Shown: piece by piece, positions 1-8,606 of the stretch
How positions within the stretch are numbered: the first letter of the stretch is position 1
How the letters are laid out: every line of letters starts with the position of its first letter
Source: a virus
Reading direction: 5' to 3' (one strand)
IMG/VR virus record: IMGVR_UViG_3300032322_001644
Coordinates: 1-25,974 of that record
Length of the DNA: 25,974 nt
Made by a program: the position numbers and the translations under genes
Notes under the pieces: model-generated
The model's database searches: none
Told to the model about the DNA's origin: nothing
What the model saw: only the letters and a program-made list of their open reading frames with translations

Positions 1-4
1 CATC

Positions 5-424
5 ATGTCTCGCTTCGCCCGCCTTGCTCTCGACACCGACACGCCCCGTCGCATGCCCATCCGCCACCCGGCCACCGGGGAGCCGATGGTGGATGCCGCG
101 GGGCGTGAGGCGTTTCTGGACCTGCTCTCGCTGAGCGGCACCGCCGCCAACAAGGCGCGCGCGCAGGCCCAGCAGCGCCGCATCGACAACCGCGTGCGCC
201 GCGTGACGGTCGAGGAAGCCGAAGCCGAGGCGCTGCAGGTGCTCGTCGCCGTGACCAAGGGCTGGTACCTGGTCGGGCTGGACGGCGAGGCGCTGGATAT
301 TCCATGCACTCCCGAGGCGGCGGCCGAGCTCTACGGCACGCCCGGCCTGCGCTTCATCACCGAGCAGGCCACCGTCTTTGCGGACACGGGGGGAAACTTC
401 CTGCCGAGCTCCTTGACGAACTGA
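5..424 (+). CDS. Tail assembly chaperone, short (gpG-like) form
   Basis: Predicted 139-residue cytoplasmic chaperone that would coat the tape measure protein during tail assembly. The assignment rests on position directly before the tape measure gene, on size, and on the lambda G/GT-type frameshift signal near its end (391-397). The body is rich in Arg, Ala and Glu. The zero-frame tail after the slip site is only about eight residues (FLPSSLTN). The start is the ATG at base 5; any ribosome binding site lies outside the window, so a slightly earlier start cannot be excluded. Chaperones of this type diverge quickly, so the function comes mainly from gene order and recoding. Confidence 0.8.
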   Translation: MSRFARLALDTDTPRRMPIRHPATGEPMVDAAGREAFLDLLSLSGTAANKARAQAQQRRIDNRVRRVTVEEAEAEALQVLVAVTKGWYLVGLDGEALDIPCTPEAAAELYGTPGLRFITEQATVFADTGGNFLPSSLTN

Positions 425-810
425 TCGAGGCAGCTCGGGCACGCTGGGCGCTCAGCGAGCGCCAGCCGGACGGCGCGACCCTGCGCCAGCACCTAGAGAC
501 GGCATGGCGGCAGAAGGGCTTCACGCCTGACACCATGCCCGCCGGGCTTCGGGTGCCAGAGATTCCGGCGGCCCTTGAGCATCTTTGGGGCTGGTTCTGC
601 GAGATCAGCGCGGCGCGCAGCGGCAATGGCGGCGGGCCGAACCCGATCGCTTTTACCGAGATCGAGGCATGGGCGCGGCTGACTGGCCGGCGCATTCGGC
701 CGCGGGACGTAGAGGCGATCATGCTGCTCGATGGCGCGTTCTTCGCGCACCTCGGCGAGCAGGACCAGAAGCGACGCGCGGCCGAGCGCGCGAAAGGGGC
801 TCGGGCATGA
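5..810 (+). CDS. Tail assembly chaperone, -1 frameshift product (gpGT-like)
   Basis: Expected product of join(5..397,397..810), about 268 residues. Ribosomes slipping back one base on GGGAAAC leave the short frame and read on as LPAELLDELIEAARARW to the TGA at 808-810. The downstream frame (about 397-807) has normal protein composition and no convincing start of its own. The only early ATG in that frame, at 304, would begin with an Arg/His-rich stretch that is plainly an out-of-frame shadow of the first gene. In lambda the equivalent T extension recruits the major tail protein to the chaperone-tape measure complex. The final stop overlaps the tape measure start (ATGA). Confidence 0.82.
391..397 (+). 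other. Slippery heptamer G GGA AAC for -1 frameshifting
   Basis: In the zero frame the codons are GGA AAC preceded by G, so the heptamer fits X XXY YYZ exactly and is close to the lambda G-GT site GGGAAAG. Seven bases downstream, CCGAGCT (404-410) can pair with AGCTCGG (432-438), a possible stimulatory stem. Confidence 0.82.
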
Positions 811-3095
811 GTGGTGCGATGGCGCCGGAAGCCGAGACGATCATCCGGCAGACGGAGACGATTAACCGGCTGATGGGCAACTCGACCACGCAGGTCGAGA
901 GGCTACAGCGGCAGCTGGACGGCGCCTATGCCGCTCAGCAGCGGTTTGCCCAGGCGCAGCAGACCATCAACTCGGCGCTGGAACGTGGCCGGCTCAGCCA
1001 AGAGCGGGCGAACGAGTTGCTGACGCTTGCTCAGCAGCGGTTCCAGAGCGCCGGGGCCGCGGCTCAGTCCTACTCGGTCGCGAACGACAACGCGGCGCGC
1101 AGCGGTCGCAACTTTGGCGGCGTGATCGGGCAGGCTGGTTTCCAGATCCAGGACTTCGCCGTTCAGGTGCAGTCCGGCACTTCGGCCCTCACTGCGCTGT
1201 CTCAGCAGGGCTCGCAGTTGCTGGGCGCATTCGGCACCGGCGGCGCGATTGCGGGCGCGGTGCTGACCATCGGCCTGCTGGCGACGCAGTTCCTGACCGG
1301 AGGCGACGCGGCGAAGGCGTTCAACGATGCGCTGGACAAGACGCGCACGCTTTACGATGCGCTCAACGAAGCAGCCGAGCGGCGCGCTGAGGGGCAGGCG
1401 CGCGAGATCGAGCGAACCCAGCGCCTGCGCGACTACTACGCCAGCCTCACCGAAGAACAGCGCCGCGGCGCCGAGGTTGCGGCGCGCGCGGCTGAGACGG
1501 CGCTTCAGACGCAGGCGGCGCGTATGTTTGAGGGCGCGACGGGCCGAATTCGCCCGTTGCTCGCTGGTGGGCAAGCTGATGACTTTGGCCTGGCCCGCAC
1601 GCCCGAACAGCTCCGCGCCGTCGAGGCGGCGATGCAGAGCATGGACCTTGCTGGCGGGCAGGCTCAGGCGCAACTTTTGCGTCTTATCGGCGCGCTAGAC
1701 GAAGCCGCGCGCAGCTCTACGCGATATGCGCCGGCGGCCAATGCTGCCCGCGATGCGCTTCTGCCTCTGATCGAGCAGTTTGGCCGCCTGGATGCAGCCT
1801 CTCGCGCTGCCGGCCGCGGCATCGACGAAGTCGCGATGGCGCAGCGCACGCTTCAGACGCAGATCGCCCAGGCGAATGTCGGGCAGGGCCTTACGGCGCA
1901 ACTGTTCCAGGCTCAGCAGCAGGCCGCGCGCTATGCCCGCGGTGACATTGCCGGCGCGCGCGCAGCGACGCGCGAGCAGGAGATCGAGGCGCGCCGCGGC
2001 GCGCTGATCCAGGAAGAGACGGAACGGTCCCGCCGATCCTTCCCGGAGGGCACAGATCGGGCGGTCATTGACGAGGCGCTGCGCTCGCGGCGCGATCAGA
2101 TCGAGCGCGAGGCCACGCGGCTTGCAAACCTTGAGCGGGAGAACCGCGAGGCCGAGGAACGAGCGCGGCAGGCCGAGCGCGAGGCCGAGCGCAACGCGCG
2201 CCGCGGAGCCGTGGAAGACCGGCGCGAGGAACGTCTCACCGAGCGCGCGCTGCGCGAGCGGAACCAGCTCATCGCGTCGCTCGACGGCGAGGCTGCGGCC
2301 AACATCCGCCTCGAGGAGTCGCTGCGCCGGATCGAGGAAGCCCGCAAGCGCAACCTGCTGTCCGAGCAGGAGGCGAACGAGCTGTCACAGCAGGTCCGCG
2401 CGCGCCGCGACCAGGAAATCGTCCGCGCCAACGACAAGTCGCAGCTCTACGCCGAAGACACGAAGCGGCTTGCGACCCTCAACCGCGAACTCTCCGACAT
2501 CATGGGCAGCGCGTTCCAGGATCTGGTGCGCGACGGGAAGAGCTTCGAGGACACGCTGAAGAACATCGAGCGGCAGCTGCTGCGGCTCGGCGACAAGTAC
2601 CTGCTTCAGCCGCTGCTTGACCAGCTCGCGCAGCTTGCCATGGCCCGTCTCGGCGGCGGTGGCGGCGGTGCTGGCGGCGGGCTCGGTGGCATCCTTAGCA
2701 GTCTGGCGGGCAGCGGCGGCGGTTCCGAGGTCATCGGCACCGGCATCGCGAAAGGCATTGAGGTGGCGGCTTCTGCCGTCCTGCATACCGGCGGCGTAGT
2801 CGGCCGCGACGGGCAGACGCGCGTGGTGCCGATTCGGGCTTTTGATGGCGCGCCCCGCTTCCATACGGGCGGCATGGCGGGCGGGATGCGCTTTGCCAAT
2901 GACGAGGTGCCCGCCATCCTGCGCCGCGGCGAGATGGTCCTCACCGAGCGCCAGCAGGCCGCCATGTCTAAGGGCTCGACCATCAATCAGACGGTCGTGG
3001 TCAAGGCGGAAGACCCCGGCGCCTTTAACCGCACCCGCGGGCAGATGGCGCGCGACATGCGCCGCGATCTGGCCCGAGCATCCCGGAGCGTTTGA
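807..3095 (+). CDS. Tail tape measure protein (lambda-type)
   Basis: This 762-residue protein sets tail length and occupies the tail lumen. The N-terminal ~110 residues are Gln/Arg/Ala-rich and probably coiled coil. Residues ~140-165 are hydrophobic and glycine-rich. A long charged Arg/Glu coiled-coil tract fills ~400-560. The segment around MGSAFQDLVRDGKSFEDTL and the following LLQPLLDQLAQL resemble the lambda tape measure C-terminal domain. A Gly-rich linker and the usual C-terminus follow (FHTGG near 685, then EVPAILRRGEMVLT). The start is the ATG at 807, overlapping the chaperone stop and preceded by GAAAGGGG. An open frame reaches further upstream, but that part is antisense-like in composition. 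At roughly 1.5 angstrom per residue (a general rule), the tail would be a little over 100 nm. Confidence 0.93.
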   Translation: MSGAMAPEAETIIRQTETINRLMGNSTTQVERLQRQLDGAYAAQQRFAQAQQTINSALERGRLSQERANELLTLAQQRFQSAGAAAQSYSVANDNAARSGRNFGGVIGQAGFQIQDFAVQVQSGTSALTALSQQGSQLLGAFGTGGAIAGAVLTIGLLATQFLTGGDAAKAFNDALDKTRTLYDALNEAAERRAEGQAREIERTQRLRDYYASLTEEQRRGAEVAARAAETALQTQAARMFEGATGRIRPLLAGGQADDFGLARTPEQLRAVEAAMQSMDLAGGQAQAQLLRLIGALDEAARSSTRYAPAANAARDALLPLIEQFGRLDAASRAAGRGIDEVAMAQRTLQTQIAQANVGQGLTAQLFQAQQQAARYARGDIAGARAATREQEIEARRGALIQEETERSRRSFPEGTDRAVIDEALRSRRDQIEREATRLANLERENREAEERARQAEREAERNARRGAVEDRREERLTERALRERNQLIASLDGEAAANIRLEESLRRIEEARKRNLLSEQEANELSQQVRARRDQEIVRANDKSQLYAEDTKRLATLNRELSDIMGSAFQDLVRDGKSFEDTLKNIERQLLRLGDKYLLQPLLDQLAQLAMARLGGGGGGAGGGLGGILSSLAGSGGGSEVIGTGIAKGIEVAASAVLHTGGVVGRDGQTRVVPIRAFDGAPRFHTGGMAGGMRFANDEVPAILRRGEMVLTERQQAAMSKGSTINQTVVVKAEDPGAFNRTRGQMARDMRRDLARASRSV

Positions 3096-3718
3096 TGGCC
3101 ACCATCGACGACGTCCGCTTCCCGGATCGCATCGCCGAGGGCGCCGAAGGCGGGCCGACCTTCTCGACGTCCATCGTCGAATCGTCCGGCGGCAACGAGC
3201 AGCGCATCGCGAATTGGAGCGTGGCGCGCGGTCGCTGGAACGTCGGCACCGGCCTGCAGGACGAGAGCGACATCGCCACGCTGATCGCGTTCTTCCGCGC
3301 GCGCCAAGGCAGGCTTCGCGGCTTTCGCTTCCGTGACTACTCCGATTGGGAAATGCCGCGGCAGACAATCGGCACGACGCAGGGCTCGGATGCGACCTGG
3401 CCGCTGTTCAAGTCCTACGTGTCGGGCTCGGTCACGGCGAACCGGCCGATCACTCGGCCTGTGTCTGGCAGTGTCCGGTGCTGGGTCAACGGTGTCGAGG
3501 CCAGCATCGGCGGCGGTGCATCGCAATTTCAGGTCAGCCTGACCACCGGCGTCATCACGCTCGGCGCGACGCTTGCCGCCACCACGGGGCAGGCAATCGA
3601 GGCCGCCTGCGAGTTCGACGTGCCCGTGCGATTCGACACCGACACGCTGCCTCTGCGCCTCGCCGCCTATCGCATCGGCGAGTGGCCCGACGTGCCGATT
3701 GTGGAGTTGCCCGAATGA
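3095..3718 (+). CDS. Distal tail protein, DUF2460 / TIGR02217 family
   Basis: This 207-residue protein matches the DUF2460 family seen in alphaproteobacterial siphophages and in RcGTA, where it is the distal tail (Dit-like) component at the tube-to-hub junction. The family features visible are an N-terminal segment with FPDRIAEGAEGGPTFSTSIV, then SGGNEQRIANWSVARGRWNVGTG and FFRARQGRLRGFRFRDYSDW. The start is the ATG at 3095, which overlaps the tape measure stop and has GGAG at 3085-3088. A TTG one codon earlier is also possible. It overlaps the next gene by ATGA, so the tail-tip genes are translationally coupled. Confidence 0.9.
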   Translation: MATIDDVRFPDRIAEGAEGGPTFSTSIVESSGGNEQRIANWSVARGRWNVGTGLQDESDIATLIAFFRARQGRLRGFRFRDYSDWEMPRQTIGTTQGSDATWPLFKSYVSGSVTANRPITRPVSGSVRCWVNGVEASIGGGASQFQVSLTTGVITLGATLAATTGQAIEAACEFDVPVRFDTDTLPLRLAAYRIGEWPDVPIVELPE

Positions 3719-4572
3719 AGGCCGCATCTTCTGGGATGCAGACGCACATCGCCGGCGATGCGCTCACGCTTGCCACCATGTGGCGCATCGTCCGCAAGGA
3801 CGGCGAGGTCTTTACCTTCACCGACCACGACCGCGATATCGTCTATGCCGGTGAAACCTACGTTGCCGCGCTGGGCTACCGCCGCGCTGCAGTGTCGTCG
3901 GGCGCCGAGCTGGCGGTCGACGAGACGGAGGTCGAGGGGCTGCTTGATTCGGCATCGATCAGCGAAAGCGACTTGCGCGCGGGCGTTTGGGACGGCGCCG
4001 CGGTGCGCATCTTCTTGGTGAATTGGGCAAACACGGCGGACGGCGAGATTAAGGTGCGCCGCGGGCGTTTGGGCGAGGTCACGCTGCGCGACGACGGCAG
4101 TTTCCGCGCTGAGTTGCGCGGCTTGGCCCAGCCGCTGCAGCAGACCATCGGCAGCCTGTATCAGCCCGAATGCCGGGCAGACCTCGGCGACGCCCGCTGC
4201 AAGGTGGATCTTGCCTTCGGCGCGGGCTGGACGCAGGAAGCGGCGATCGACACGGTGACCGACAGCGTCACGCTGGTCATGGCCCCGGGCATCGCTGGCT
4301 TCGCGGACACCTACTTCACCGGCGGCGTGGTGACCTGGCACACCGGCACGAATGCGGGCGTGTCGCGCGAGATACTGGGCTGGGTGCAATCGACGCGCAC
4401 CCTGACCCTGTTCTCGCCGCCGCCGCTGCTGCCCGTGGCCGGCGACGTGCTGCGCCTTCAGCCGGGCTGCGACAAGCGCAAGGCCACCTGCCAGTCAGTG
4501 TTCAATAACTACCTGAACTTCCGCGGCGAGCCTTTCGTGCCCGGCGCGAATGCGCTGCTCGAGACGCCATGA
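3715..4572 (+). CDS. Tail hub protein, DUF2163 family, with Fe-S-type cysteines
   Basis: This 285-residue protein belongs to the DUF2163 family, the GTA hub protein and functional counterpart of lambda gpL. The N-terminal half (TMWRIVRKDGEVFTFTDHDRDI, then the LRDDGSFRAELRGLAQPLQQ region) is typical. Four cysteines, C153, C162, C252 and C259, form C-X8-C and C-X6-C pairs. As I recall it, this is the spacing of the cysteines that hold the [4Fe-4S] cluster in lambda gpL. The start is the ATG at 3715, overlapping the previous stop. It is followed by the NlpC/P60 gene with an ATGA overlap, the standard order for this module. Confidence 0.9.
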   Translation: MKAASSGMQTHIAGDALTLATMWRIVRKDGEVFTFTDHDRDIVYAGETYVAALGYRRAAVSSGAELAVDETEVEGLLDSASISESDLRAGVWDGAAVRIFLVNWANTADGEIKVRRGRLGEVTLRDDGSFRAELRGLAQPLQQTIGSLYQPECRADLGDARCKVDLAFGAGWTQEAAIDTVTDSVTLVMAPGIAGFADTYFTGGVVTWHTGTNAGVSREILGWVQSTRTLTLFSPPPLLPVAGDVLRLQPGCDKRKATCQSVFNNYLNFRGEPFVPGANALLETP

Positions 4573-4988
4573 TCGCGCGCGGCGACCTGATCGTAGTTGC
4601 TGCGCGGTCGTTCCTCGGCGTGCCGTGGCGGCATCTCGGCAGGTCGCGCGGCGGGGTGGATTGCATCGGCCTGGTGCTGCTTTCGCTGCGGGAGGTGGGC
4701 GTGCAGATTGACGACCCCGCCCCCTACCAGCGCGAGCCGCAAGGCACGCGGCTGCTGGACGGCATCCGCGCGCACGCCGCCCAGGTCGCGCGCGAAAGGC
4801 CGGGCGACATCCTGCTGTTCCGCATGGGCGTCTATGGCGCGCATGTGGGCATTGCTTCGGTGCATCCGTCGTGGCGCGTGCCGGCGGTGGTGCATGCCTA
4901 CGCGCCGCACCGCTGCGTGGTCGAGCAGCCGATGGACGGCGCCGCGCGCACGGCGCTGGTCGGCGCGTTCCGGCTGCGGGAGGTTTGA
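4569..4988 (+). CDS. NlpC/P60 tail-tip peptidase
   Basis: This 139-residue cysteine peptidase of the NlpC/P60 fold probably cuts host peptidoglycan cross-links at the tail tip during genome entry. The catalytic triad is visible as C32 in GVDCIGL, H92 in YGAHVGIA and H109 in VVHAYAP. The N-terminal ARSFLGVPWRHLGRS segment and the RPGDILLFRM strand are typical of the phage/GTA subfamily (TIGR02219-like). It is a stand-alone peptidase, whereas lambda K also carries a Mov34 domain. The start ATG overlaps the DUF2163 stop by ATGA. Confidence 0.92.
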   Translation: MIARGDLIVVAARSFLGVPWRHLGRSRGGVDCIGLVLLSLREVGVQIDDPAPYQREPQGTRLLDGIRAHAAQVARERPGDILLFRMGVYGAHVGIASVHPSWRVPAVVHAYAPHRCVVEQPMDGAARTALVGAFRLREV

Positions 4989-4991
4989 CGG

Positions 4992-7900
4992 ATGGCGCAG
5001 CTCGGTGTCGCGGGTGCGGGCGCAGTCATCGGTGGCGTCATCGGCACCTTCGCCGGCGGCAACACGCTGTTGGGGGCGCAGATCGGCTGGGCGATCGGCG
5101 GCGTGGCCGGCGCGCTGCTGTTTCCGCCGAAGGGGCCGGACACCACCGGACCGCGGCTCAACGACCTGTCGGTGCAGACCAGCGGCTACGGCGTGCCGAT
5201 CCCAATTGTGGCCGGGCGCACCAAGCTCGCCGGCAACGTCATCTGGAAGACCGACCTGCGCGAGACGGTGACGCGCCGGCGCCAGGGCAAGGGCGGCCAG
5301 ACCGCGCGCACGACCACCTACACCTATTCGCTGTCCTGGGCGGTGGGGCTGTGCGAATGGCTGATCCCGCCGACCTCGGCGCAAGTGCTGCGCATCTGGC
5401 TGGATGCGAAGCTGGTCTACGACGCCACCGGCGCCAGCGCGGTCGCGCAGATCCCGGGCCTGACCTGGCGCTTCCACGACGGGTCCGAGGATCAGCTTCC
5501 CGACCCGCTGCTGGCGGCGACGCTGGGCGCCGACGCGCCGGCGCATCGCGGCCTGGCCTATATCGTGTTCGATGACGTCCCGCTGGCCGAGTTCGGCAAC
5601 CGCATGCCGAACGTGACGGTCGAGATCAGCGCGAACACCACCAGCACCTTCCCGCAGGTCAACAGCGTGGCGCCTGCCGCGACGCTGTTCACATCCTCGC
5701 CTTCGAACCTGATCTACGCGAACCTCTGGCCCTCAGCGGTGGCGGTGGATTACGCGCGCGGGCGCGTCTACGAGGGGCGCAAGCGCACTGCGGGCGCCAC
5801 ATCCTCTGCCGACACGCTGATCCGTGTCTATGACCTGCTGACGATGCAGGGGATCGCCGAGTATTCGGTCGATCAGATCGTCGCGCCGGTCATGGGTGGC
5901 GCAGGCGGGCCGCCGAACGCCGCGCCGGGCGTGCTGCACATGGGCGCGGACGGCTTCCTTTACATGACCGGCGGCGGCAGCAACTTTGGCGGCGTACGGC
6001 CGCCGCTCTGGAAGATCGACCCCGACAGCATGCGGGCGGTGTCGTGGTTCGGCACGCGAACCGGGGACAGCTTCTTCCTGACCGATTCCGAGACCTCGCT
6101 CACCAACCCTCTTTCGATCACCTCGTTCCAGGTTCAGCGGCTGGGGGCGACGCCGCGGACCTTCGTCGTCGTGTCGTCCTATCGCTCCGCGATGTATACG
6201 GTGGATGCCGACAACACGACCGGTGCGCCAATGGCGTATGTCTGGGGGCGTGTTGGCTCTATTTCCCCGCCAGGCATCAGCAACGGCTACAGCATTCTTC
6301 CGTTGGCGTATGAGCATGCCATAGTCGCGGGGCGGCAGTCCGAACAAGGGACCGACGTGTATTGGGTTCAATCGAAATACGATCTGACCCCGAAGCGCGT
6401 CGAGGTTGTCCGCCACACCTACGGCGCCGGCGCGGCAAGCCTTGGCGGCGGGGCGGCCATGGGCATCGTGCAGCATCCGAAAGTCACCATCGACATCAAT
6501 GCTGAGGTCGATGCTTCGGCAAGCCGCATCGTCCTGCAGTCCGCATGGTGGGATGAGGCCGACAATACGCTGGTCATCACCATTAGTGGTGCCGGAGGTC
6601 CAGCCTCGACTTGGTCGCGCTTTTCGACCTTCAAGGTGGCGCCGGACGGCACCGTCCTGTGGACGCTGGTCGACCACGCGATGCCAGCGCGCAGCGATGC
6701 GCGCGGCGACATGCGCCGGGTCTTCGGCGGTCTCTGGGGCTTGGGCGCCGGCCCTGTCTTGTTTCCCGCGACCGGCGATGTGCTGCTCTCGCCCGCCGGA
6801 GGCGACTTCAACACGCTGTCGTGGGTGGACGAGCAGCAGGCGGTGATCGGCTTCCGGGCATCGGGAGGTGGCGCGCAGGAGATTGCCAAGCGTTTCCTGG
6901 TGCGGTCGTCCCCGAACAATCTGACGGTGGGGGCGATTGTCACTGCGCTATGCGAGCGCGCCGGGCTATCGGCGGCCGACATCAACGTGAGCGCGCTTTC
7001 GGACAGCATCCGGGGCTACACGCTAGGCCGGCCGACCTCGGCGCGCGATGCGATCACGCCGCTGGGCGCGGCCTGGCAGTTCGATGCCGTGGAGCAGGAC
7101 GACATATTGGTCTTCCGCAAGCGCGGCGGCGCCCTTGTGGCAACCCTGGATTACGCCGACCTGGTGCGAGAAAGCCCGGACGGCATGGTCATGGAGGAGC
7201 AGCGTGTGCAGGACGCCGACCTGCCGCGCGAGCTGACCGTGCGCTACATCGACATCGACCGCGACTACGAGCAGAACGCGCAAAGCGCGCGGCGGCCGTC
7301 TGCGCCGATCGCGGTCACAGGCGCCAATGCGTCCTCGGGCTTCGACCTTCCGATCCCACTGACGGCGAACGAGGCCAAGACGGTCGCGCGGAGAATGATG
7401 ACCGGCACCTGGCGGGAGCGGACCCGCATTGTCGCGGCGGTCGGCCCGCAGTTCCTGCGCCTGGTGCCGACCGACCCGGTCATCGTCACGACGCGGGACG
7501 GCGCTGCCATTCGCTGCCGCGTTATCACCGTGCAGCTCGGCGCGAACTGGGTGACGCGGGTCGAGCTGGTGACGGAGGACGCCGCCACCTACGCGCTGAC
7601 CGCTGCAGGTGACAACGGGGAGGCGTACCAGCCGGGCAGCATGCCGGCGCCCTACTTCGCCCGCCTGATCCTGCCGGACATGGCGCTCGTGTCCGACGCG
7701 GACGACACGGGCGGCAACGGCCTGCGGGAGTATGCCGCAATCGGCGCCTATGACGGGCAGACTTTCCGCGGCGTGGATCACTTTCGCTCGCCCGACACTG
7801 CCGTCTGGACGCGCCTCGACCGCGCCGTGCGCAGTGTCACCTGGGGTGCCGTGAGCGCGATCAGCGGCACCCCCGTCTCGCCCTGGCTGTGGGACGAGAT

Positions 7901-8606
7901 CACGCAGATCGACGTGGTGCTGAACAACGGCGAGGTCGATGGCGCCACCTCGCTCGAGGTGCTGAACGGCGCCAACATCGGCGCGCTGATCGGGGCGGAT
8001 GGTCGCGCCGAGATTTTCCAGTGGCGCGACGCGGTGGCGCTGGGTGGGTCGGCCTACCGCCTGTCAGGCCTGCTGCGCGGGCGGCGCGGCACCGAGGATC
8101 TGATCGCGTCCCGCGCCCCGGGCGACGTCTTCGTGGCGCTGGACGCGAACCTGCTGCGGTTCGAGGCGCTCGCGGCCGAGGCCGCGGCGGTGCGATTCCA
8201 TCGCGGCGTGACGATCTACGACACGGTGGAGACGGCGCCGGCCACTGTGACCAAGGCGGCGCGCGGGCGTGCCGAGCGCCCCTATGCCCCGGTGCAGGTG
8301 GCCGGCGCGCGGGACGGGTCGAACAACCTGACGATTACCTGGGTGCGGCGCACGCGGGTCGGCGGCGAATGGCTGGATGGGACTGGCACCGTGCCGGTCA
8401 GCGAGGCCGCCGAGGCCTATGAGGTCGAGATCCTGAACGGCGGCACGGTGGTGCGCACCATCGCGCCCCTTTCGTCGGCCAGTGCGACCTACCTTGCGTC
8501 GCAACAGACGTCGGATTTCGGCAGTCCGCGGCCTAGCGTGTCGGTGCGCGTGTATCAGATAAGCGCGCAGGTGGGGCGCGGCATTGCAGCGGAGGCGACA
8601 GTATGA
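4992..8606 (+). CDS. Tail tip host-specificity (J-like) hub protein with large central insertion
   Basis: This 1204-residue protein closes the tail tip and carries receptor-facing domains. Residues 1-45 are Gly/Ala-rich and hydrophobic. They are followed by the usual VQTSGYGVPIPIVAGRTKLAGNVIW segment and a beta-rich region to about 216. The recognisable Phage-tail_3-type core resumes near residue 630, with PNNLTVGAIVTALCERAGL, SARDAITPL and VFRKRGG. C-terminal beta domains include LSGLLRGRRGTED near 1030 and a fibronectin-like segment. Between ~216 and ~620 lies an insertion of about 400 residues with repeated short beta-rich units resembling propeller blades (for example HMGADGFLYMTG and LWKIDPDSM). 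GGGAGG precedes the ATG at 4992. Confidence 0.9.
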   Translation: MAQLGVAGAGAVIGGVIGTFAGGNTLLGAQIGWAIGGVAGALLFPPKGPDTTGPRLNDLSVQTSGYGVPIPIVAGRTKLAGNVIWKTDLRETVTRRRQGKGGQTARTTTYTYSLSWAVGLCEWLIPPTSAQVLRIWLDAKLVYDATGASAVAQIPGLTWRFHDGSEDQLPDPLLAATLGADAPAHRGLAYIVFDDVPLAEFGNRMPNVTVEISANTTSTFPQVNSVAPAATLFTSSPSNLIYANLWPSAVAVDYARGRVYEGRKRTAGATSSADTLIRVYDLLTMQGIAEYSVDQIVAPVMGGAGGPPNAAPGVLHMGADGFLYMTGGGSNFGGVRPPLWKIDPDSMRAVSWFGTRTGDSFFLTDSETSLTNPLSITSFQVQRLGATPRTFVVVSSYRSAMYTVDADNTTGAPMAYVWGRVGSISPPGISNGYSILPLAYEHAIVAGRQSEQGTDVYWVQSKYDLTPKRVEVVRHTYGAGAASLGGGAAMGIVQHPKVTIDINAEVDASASRIVLQSAWWDEADNTLVITISGAGGPASTWSRFSTFKVAPDGTVLWTLVDHAMPARSDARGDMRRVFGGLWGLGAGPVLFPATGDVLLSPAGGDFNTLSWVDEQQAVIGFRASGGGAQEIAKRFLVRSSPNNLTVGAIVTALCERAGLSAADINVSALSDSIRGYTLGRPTSARDAITPLGAAWQFDAVEQDDILVFRKRGGALVATLDYADLVRESPDGMVMEEQRVQDADLPRELTVRYIDIDRDYEQNAQSARRPSAPIAVTGANASSGFDLPIPLTANEAKTVARRMMTGTWRERTRIVAAVGPQFLRLVPTDPVIVTTRDGAAIRCRVITVQLGANWVTRVELVTEDAATYALTAAGDNGEAYQPGSMPAPYFARLILPDMALVSDADDTGGNGLREYAAIGAYDGQTFRGVDHFRSPDTAVWTRLDRAVRSVTWGAVSAISGTPVSPWLWDEITQIDVVLNNGEVDGATSLEVLNGANIGALIGADGRAEIFQWRDAVALGGSAYRLSGLLRGRRGTEDLIASRAPGDVFVALDANLLRFEALAAEAAAVRFHRGVTIYDTVETAPATVTKAARGRAERPYAPVQVAGARDGSNNLTITWVRRTRVGGEWLDGTGTVPVSEAAEAYEVEILNGGTVVRTIAPLSSASATYLASQQTSDFGSPRPSVSVRVYQISAQVGRGIAAEATV

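Noticed and set aside
304-396. ATG start at 304 for the second chaperone frame
   Set aside because: The first 30 residues would be an Arg/His-rich shadow of the first gene with no ribosome binding site. The in-register slippery heptamer explains the frame better.
2652-2700. GGCGGC-rich repeat as a separate element
   Set aside because: It simply encodes the Gly-rich linker of the tape measure protein.
2385-3368. 327-codon minus-strand open frame
   Set aside because: It lies opposite the tape measure C-terminus and the DUF2460 gene, both well supported. No motif was seen.
4509-5546. 345-codon minus-strand open frame
   Set aside because: It lies opposite the NlpC/P60 gene and the hub start, and its extreme Arg/His content marks it as a shadow.
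5733-6677. 314-codon minus-strand open frame opposite the tail hub gene
   Set aside because: It covers the hub insertion. The plus frame has normal beta-protein composition and joins conserved domains on both sides, while the minus frame has no motif and no start signal.
6611-7612. 333-codon plus-strand open frame within the hub gene
   Set aside because: It is Arg/Gly-rich and out of frame, and overlaps the conserved Phage-tail_3-like core.
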